Below, one piece after another: positions 60,356 through 64,000 of a stretch of DNA of 64,000 nt. Numbering within the stretch: position 1 is the first letter of the stretch; each line of letters starts with the position of its first letter. The notes under the pieces were generated by a model. That model was not told the origin of the DNA. It worked only from the letters and a program-made list of their open reading frames with translations, and ran no database searches. The DNA comes from Oscillospiraceae bacterium (GTDB lineage: Bacteria > Bacillota > Clostridia > Oscillospirales > CAG-272). The position numbers and the translations under genes are program-made. The stretch spans positions 28,829 to 92,828 of the forward strand of contig SVSX01000002.1 in NCBI GenBank assembly GCA_015064085.1, given 5' to 3'.

Positions 60356-60982
60356 ATGCTTAATGAACTTATGGAAAGATATCCGTCTCTCAGATGCTGT
60401 GAGGCAGAAATAGAGAGGGCGAGAGATATGATACTCGACACCTACCGCCGCGGCGGAAAGATACTCGTGTGCGGCAACGGAGGCTCCGCCGCGGACTCCG
60501 ACCACATCGTGGGCGAGCTTATGAAGGGATTTATACTCCCGAGAAAGATGGATAAGACCTGCGCCGATAAATTCAAAGATGCTCTCGGAGACGAGTCGGA
60601 GGAGCTTGTTGAGAAGCTCCAGCGCGGTATCCCCGCCATATCTCTTCCCGCGCAGAGTGTCGTGCTTTCAGCATATATCAACGACGTGGATGCCGACCTG
60701 ATGTACGCTCAGCTCGTTTTCGGATATGCCCGTCCCGAGGATATGCTTATCGCGATATCAAGCTCGGGAAATTCAAGGAACGTAGTTGCCGCCGCCAAGG
60801 TAGCAGGGGTCATGGGGATGAAGACCCTGGCGCTTACGGGAGAAAAGGAAAGTAAGCTTTCGGCGGCTTGCGACTGTACTGTAAGAGTTCCCGAGACCGA
60901 GACCTTCAAGGTCCAGGAGCTGCATCTGCCCGTCTACCATTACCTTTGCGCGGCAGTTGAAAAGACACTTTTCGGAGATTAA
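60356..60982 (+). CDS. SIS-domain sugar-phosphate isomerase, GmhA/DiaA-like
   Basis: 208 residues. ILVCGNGGSAADSDHIVGELMKGF and ISSSGNSRNVVAAAK are the phosphosugar-binding motifs of the GmhA-like SIS group. GmhA converts sedoheptulose 7-phosphate to heptose 7-phosphate; DiaA-like members bind DnaA instead. The catalytic Glu/His candidates are in VGELMKG and QELHLPVYHYL. ATG 60356 is chosen (GGAGG upstream) over the earlier GTG inside the ROK gene. Confidence 0.87.
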   Translation: MLNELMERYPSLRCCEAEIERARDMILDTYRRGGKILVCGNGGSAADSDHIVGELMKGFILPRKMDKTCADKFKDALGDESEELVEKLQRGIPAISLPAQSVVLSAYINDVDADLMYAQLVFGYARPEDMLIAISSSGNSRNVVAAAKVAGVMGMKTLALTGEKESKLSAACDCTVRVPETETFKVQELHLPVYHYLCAAVEKTLFGD

Positions 60983-61008
60983 CGTATTTATCAAAGGAGA
61001 ATAAGACA

Positions 61009-62970
61009 ATGTATCAGATAAATAAGATCACGTCAAACCGGGTTATTGATTTTGCCGCCGAGGAGCTGGCTAAATATCTGCGTATGATGATGCCGTATTG
61101 CGGCGATATAGATGTTGTTTACGCGCCGAGCGCTACCGACGGCTTCCGCCTTGGACTTATGCAGGACCTCGGACTTGACGTGTCGGATGCCGATGATACC
61201 GAGCTCGATGACATTCTGTATATCAACACCGACGAGGAGGGAGGAATTATCGCGGGAGATAACGGCAGAAGCGTTCTTCTCGCGGTCTACGAATACCTCA
61301 GACAGAACGGCTGCCGTTGGCTGATGCCGGGGATCGACGGTGAATATATCCCGAGGAGGGATATCACCCCCGTTTCCTACCGCTTCAAGCCCTCCTGCCG
61401 TTATCGCGGTCAGGCTACCGAGGGAGTTATTTCCTATGAAATGTCAAAGGACGTGCTCGACTTTATGCCAAAGCTCGGACTCAACCTCTTTATGAACGAG
61501 GGAAGAAATCCCGTCGGCTGGTATAACGGATATTATAATCACGTCTATAACGAGGAAAACCGTCCCCCCGAGCCCATAAGCGAGGAGCAGGGGTTGCAAT
61601 GGAAGAGATCCTTTGAGTCGGAAATGAAGAAGAGGGGAATACAGTTCCACGACGTAGGGCACTGCTGGACATACGATCCCTTTGGTCTGCTCTTCGGCGA
61701 GTTCGACAAATCAAACACCGCCGACGACAGCCACCTTGTACCCCCCGGACAGAGGCAGTATCTCGCGATGGTAAACGGTAAGCGCCGTATCTATCAGGGT
61801 CTGCCCGTGAACACGAATATCTGTATGTCAAACCCCGAGGCAAGGGAGAAGATCGTCCGCTATGCCGCCGATTATGCCGCAAAGAACCCGAGCGACTATC
61901 TGCATATCTGGCTCTCCGACTCGAAAAATCAGCAGTGCGAATGCGAGGCGTGTCAGAAAAAAACGCCCTCGGATTGGTACGTGGTGATGATGAACGAGCT
62001 TGACGAGCTGCTGACAAAGGAAGGACTTGACAACCGAATAGTCTTTATTGCCTACCTCGATACCACCTGGGGAGCTGAGGTCGAGACGATAAAAAATCCC
62101 TCTCGCTTCACTCTGCTTTTCGCGCCTATAACAAGAAGCTACACAGAGACTCTCCCCAAGGAGCGTACCTATCCCACCTCTCCGAAATACGACCGCAATA
62201 AGATGGTACTGCCGAAAAATCTTGAGGAGAACCTCGCCTGCTTCCAGAGCTGGCGCGAGAGCTGGAAGGGCGGAACACTCTTCTTTGAATATCATTTCTG
62301 GAGACACCAGTGCTTTGATCTCGGAGGTATAGAGCTTGCAAAGCGGCTTAACGAGGACGTGAGGGTATATCTCGAAAACGGCATCAACGGCGGTATGCAG
62401 GACGGCTCTCAGCGCTCCTTCTTCCCGACGGGATTTGCCTTTTACGTCTATTCCCGTACCCTCTTTGACGTTTCTCTCACCGTTGAGGAGCTTGCGGAGG
62501 AATATTTCTCGGTTGCCTTTGGCGAGGATTGGCGAAGCTTTTATGACTATCTCGAGCGCCTCGGCGCGGCTTTCAGTATGAAATATCTTGAGGGTGAGAT
62601 ATATTTCGACCCCGAAAATTCGCCATATTATAATCCCGATCATCTTGCCTCCCTCGCGAGAGCTAAGGATATCCTCGAGGAGGGCAGGGCGCTTATAAGC
62701 TCACATTATAACTCGGCTCAGCGTGTGCAGACGGCGTCTGTCCGTATTCTGGAGAAGCACGTGATCTATTCGGAGCTTCTGCTTGATGCCCTTATGTCCA
62801 AGGCGGCGGGAGATGATGACGCGGCGCTTGAAAAATATAAGAGTCTCATAAAGCGCTTCGGTCGCGAGGAGGTCTTTGTGGATAGATTTTACGATCACCG
62901 TAACTTCAGCTATGCTTACGAAAAGCTCTTCAAGACCCGCGCAAAGGTGACAGAGCCGATAACTCAGTGA
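61009..62970 (+). CDS. DUF4838 protein, probable glycan-active enzyme
   Basis: 653 residues, no signal peptide. N-terminal GH20b/GH67-N-like domain (NRVIDFAAEELAKYLRMMMP, ILYINTDEEGGIIAGDNGRS in part), then a TIM-barrel-like DUF4838 region (HIWLSDSKNQQCECEACQK) and helical C-terminus. The cysteine pair in CECEACQK is a family hallmark. Homologues are found in polysaccharide-use loci of gut bacteria; the reaction is not known. It follows the SIS gene by 26 bases. Confidence 0.82.
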   Translation: MYQINKITSNRVIDFAAEELAKYLRMMMPYCGDIDVVYAPSATDGFRLGLMQDLGLDVSDADDTELDDILYINTDEEGGIIAGDNGRSVLLAVYEYLRQNGCRWLMPGIDGEYIPRRDITPVSYRFKPSCRYRGQATEGVISYEMSKDVLDFMPKLGLNLFMNEGRNPVGWYNGYYNHVYNEENRPPEPISEEQGLQWKRSFESEMKKRGIQFHDVGHCWTYDPFGLLFGEFDKSNTADDSHLVPPGQRQYLAMVNGKRRIYQGLPVNTNICMSNPEAREKIVRYAADYAAKNPSDYLHIWLSDSKNQQCECEACQKKTPSDWYVVMMNELDELLTKEGLDNRIVFIAYLDTTWGAEVETIKNPSRFTLLFAPITRSYTETLPKERTYPTSPKYDRNKMVLPKNLEENLACFQSWRESWKGGTLFFEYHFWRHQCFDLGGIELAKRLNEDVRVYLENGINGGMQDGSQRSFFPTGFAFYVYSRTLFDVSLTVEELAEEYFSVAFGEDWRSFYDYLERLGAAFSMKYLEGEIYFDPENSPYYNPDHLASLARAKDILEEGRALISSHYNSAQRVQTASVRILEKHVIYSELLLDALMSKAAGDDDAALEKYKSLIKRFGREEVFVDRFYDHRNFSYAYEKLFKTRAKVTEPITQ

Positions 62971-62972
62971 TA

Positions 62973-63527
62973 ATGACGGAAAAAAAGAGATGCAGGTGGT
63001 GTAACCCCAAAAATCCGCTCTACGTGGAGTATCACGACAGCGAATGGTGTGTTGCGAGATATGACGAACAGTATCTTTACGAGATGCTGATACTCGAATC
63101 CTTTCAGGCGGGACTCTCCTGGGAATGCGTTCTCAATAAAAGAGAGAGCTTTCGAAAAGCCTACGACGGCTTCGATATCGACAGGGTGATATGCTACGGC
63201 ACGGAAAAGGTCGATGAGCTTATGAATAATAAAGAGATCATAAGAAACCGACGGAAGATCGAGGCGAGTATAAAAAACAGCAGGATATTTAAGGCGATAG
63301 CCGATGAGTACGGCTCGTTTTACAGCTACCTCAGAGGATTTACAAATGACATAAGGATATATGAGTCGGACCGAACGACAAATGAGCTGTCGGACGCCAT
63401 ATCAAAGGACCTCAGAGAGAGGGGAATGACCTTTGTGGGCTCGGTTATCATATATTCTTATCTTCAGGCGATCGGTGTGATATACTCACACGACAGAGAA
63501 TGTTATCTTTACAAAGACGGTATATGA
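62973..63527 (+). CDS. tag: DNA-3-methyladenine glycosylase I
   Basis: 184 residues. MTEKKRCRWCNPKNPLYVEYHDSEW carries the N-terminal Cys and the conserved HDxEW; LILESFQAGLSWECVL holds the catalytic Glu. The zinc site of the family (C...H...H...C) is complete only if the C-terminal HDRECYLY supplies the last ligands, which it appears to do. It excises 3-methyladenine. ATG 62973 or GTG 62967 may be the start, overlapping the previous stop. Confidence 0.92.
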   Translation: MTEKKRCRWCNPKNPLYVEYHDSEWCVARYDEQYLYEMLILESFQAGLSWECVLNKRESFRKAYDGFDIDRVICYGTEKVDELMNNKEIIRNRRKIEASIKNSRIFKAIADEYGSFYSYLRGFTNDIRIYESDRTTNELSDAISKDLRERGMTFVGSVIIYSYLQAIGVIYSHDRECYLYKDGI

Positions 63528-63546
63528 CCGCGGAAGGAGTAGATTT

Positions 63547-64000
63547 ATGAAGCTTGCGTTCAGAGCGCTTATAAAATTTGCGGTGGGGCTGCTCCTTGTC
63601 GGGGCGTTGATCTTTCTCCCCGCGGGAAGCTTCAGCTTCCTTAACGGTTGGCTCTTTATAGGACTTTTGTTCATTCCGATGATGATACTCGGTGCGATCC
63701 TTCTCCTGCGGTCTCCCAAACTCCTCGAAAAAAGACTTTCGGCAAAGGAAGGAGAGAAGACCCAAAAGGGGGTAGTCGCCGTTTCGGGACTCTTGTTCAT
63801 TTTGGGATTCACGGTCGCGGGGCTTGATTTCCGCTTTGGCTGGTCGGATCTGCCGACTATCGTGGTGGTCGCCGCCTCCGCTGTGCTGCTGATCTCCTAC
63901 GCCCTTTACGCAGAGGTGATGAGGGAGAATGCCTACCTTTCAAGAACGGTAGGTGTTGAAGAGGGGCAGAAGGTGGTCGACAGCGGGCTTTACGGGATCG
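63547..64000 (+). CDS. Isoprenylcysteine-carboxyl-methyltransferase-like membrane protein (3' end outside window)
   Basis: The ATG has GGAAGGAG upstream. The visible 151 codons give at least four membrane helices (ALIKFAVGLLLVGALIFL, GWLFIGLLFIPMMILGAIL, VVAVSGLLFILGFTVAG, IVVVAASAVLLISYAL) and end in VVDSGLYGI, which begins the SAM-binding motif (..LYGIVRHPMY) of ICMT/PEMT-like methyltransferases. Cut by the window edge. Confidence 0.8.
   Translation, partial: MKLAFRALIKFAVGLLLVGALIFLPAGSFSFLNGWLFIGLLFIPMMILGAILLLRSPKLLEKRLSAKEGEKTQKGVVAVSGLLFILGFTVAGLDFRFGWSDLPTIVVVAASAVLLISYALYAEVMRENAYLSRTVGVEEGQKVVDSGLYGI

Noticed and set aside
1-64000. tRNA, rRNA, integrase, transposase or phage genes
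   Set aside because: None recognised in reading the intergenic regions and ORFs; a covariance or profile scan was not possible.

Overview
The window looks like chromosomal DNA of an anaerobic, plant-glycan-using member of the Clostridia (Firmicutes), probably an uncultured gut or rumen lineage. The basis is AGGAGG-type ribosome sites, sigma-A promoters with 17-bp spacers, a nusB-xseA-xseB-ispA-tlyA-ppnK-argR-recN gene order, perR next to a reverse rubrerythrin, a membrane biotin-dependent decarboxylase cluster, and several glycosidases each paired with an AraC regulator. No rRNA, tRNA, integrase, transposase or CRISPR array was seen.

Layout. 1-2800: end of a BspA-type leucine-rich-repeat protein, an EEP-fold hydrolase, an unannotated 50-residue small protein, then perR and rubrerythrin behind a Per-box-like site. 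2800-8400: a mosaic stretch. The 3' end of the rubrerythrin gene recurs twice as remnants (4270-4425 and 7837-7878). Between the copies lie an unknown protein, a truncated pectin-lyase-fold gene, and a GH38 alpha-mannosidase with a divergent AraC regulator. 8400-16950: cupin, a TIM-barrel-like unknown, SstT, TrkH/TrkA, and GH127 with a divergent AraC. 17000-22050: a five-gene biotin decarboxylase/transcarboxylase operon holding both MmdA-type and OadA-type carboxyltransferases. 22100-26700: two tandem GH78 rhamnosidases. 26700-28900: a structured non-coding repeat block, two lipoprotein genes and a membrane protein.

28950-37620 is a long housekeeping operon (nusB, a TsaD paralogue, xseA, xseB, ispA, divergent PAP2, tlyA, ppnK, argR, recN, ybaK), apparently without dxs. 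37750-42250: argS, yebC, a flippase and rplS with its leader. 42370-45870: an AraC-controlled operon of a Php-like phosphotriesterase homologue, a creatinase-like M24 protein lacking metal ligands, and a sensory-rhodopsin-transducer (ASRT) homologue without any rhodopsin. 45990-54150: a GT87-like transferase (minus strand), then rlmB, a 1008-residue protein combining an acidic pentapeptide-repeat tail with what reads as a catalytically dead P-type-ATPase-like core, and the paired TIGR03960/TIGR03936-type radical SAM genes. 54150-64000: an AEC transporter, family-4 UDG, a DUF308-like protein, a redox gene run, a DEDDh exonuclease, a ROK-SIS-DUF4838-tag run and the start of an isoprenylcysteine-methyltransferase-like gene.

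Best candidates for something undescribed are the ASRT/creatinase-like/Php operon, the pseudo-P-type ATPase with the acidic repeat tail, and the serial rubrerythrin 3'-end remnants marking the glycan-gene insertions. All identifications come from reading the sequence; no database search was run.
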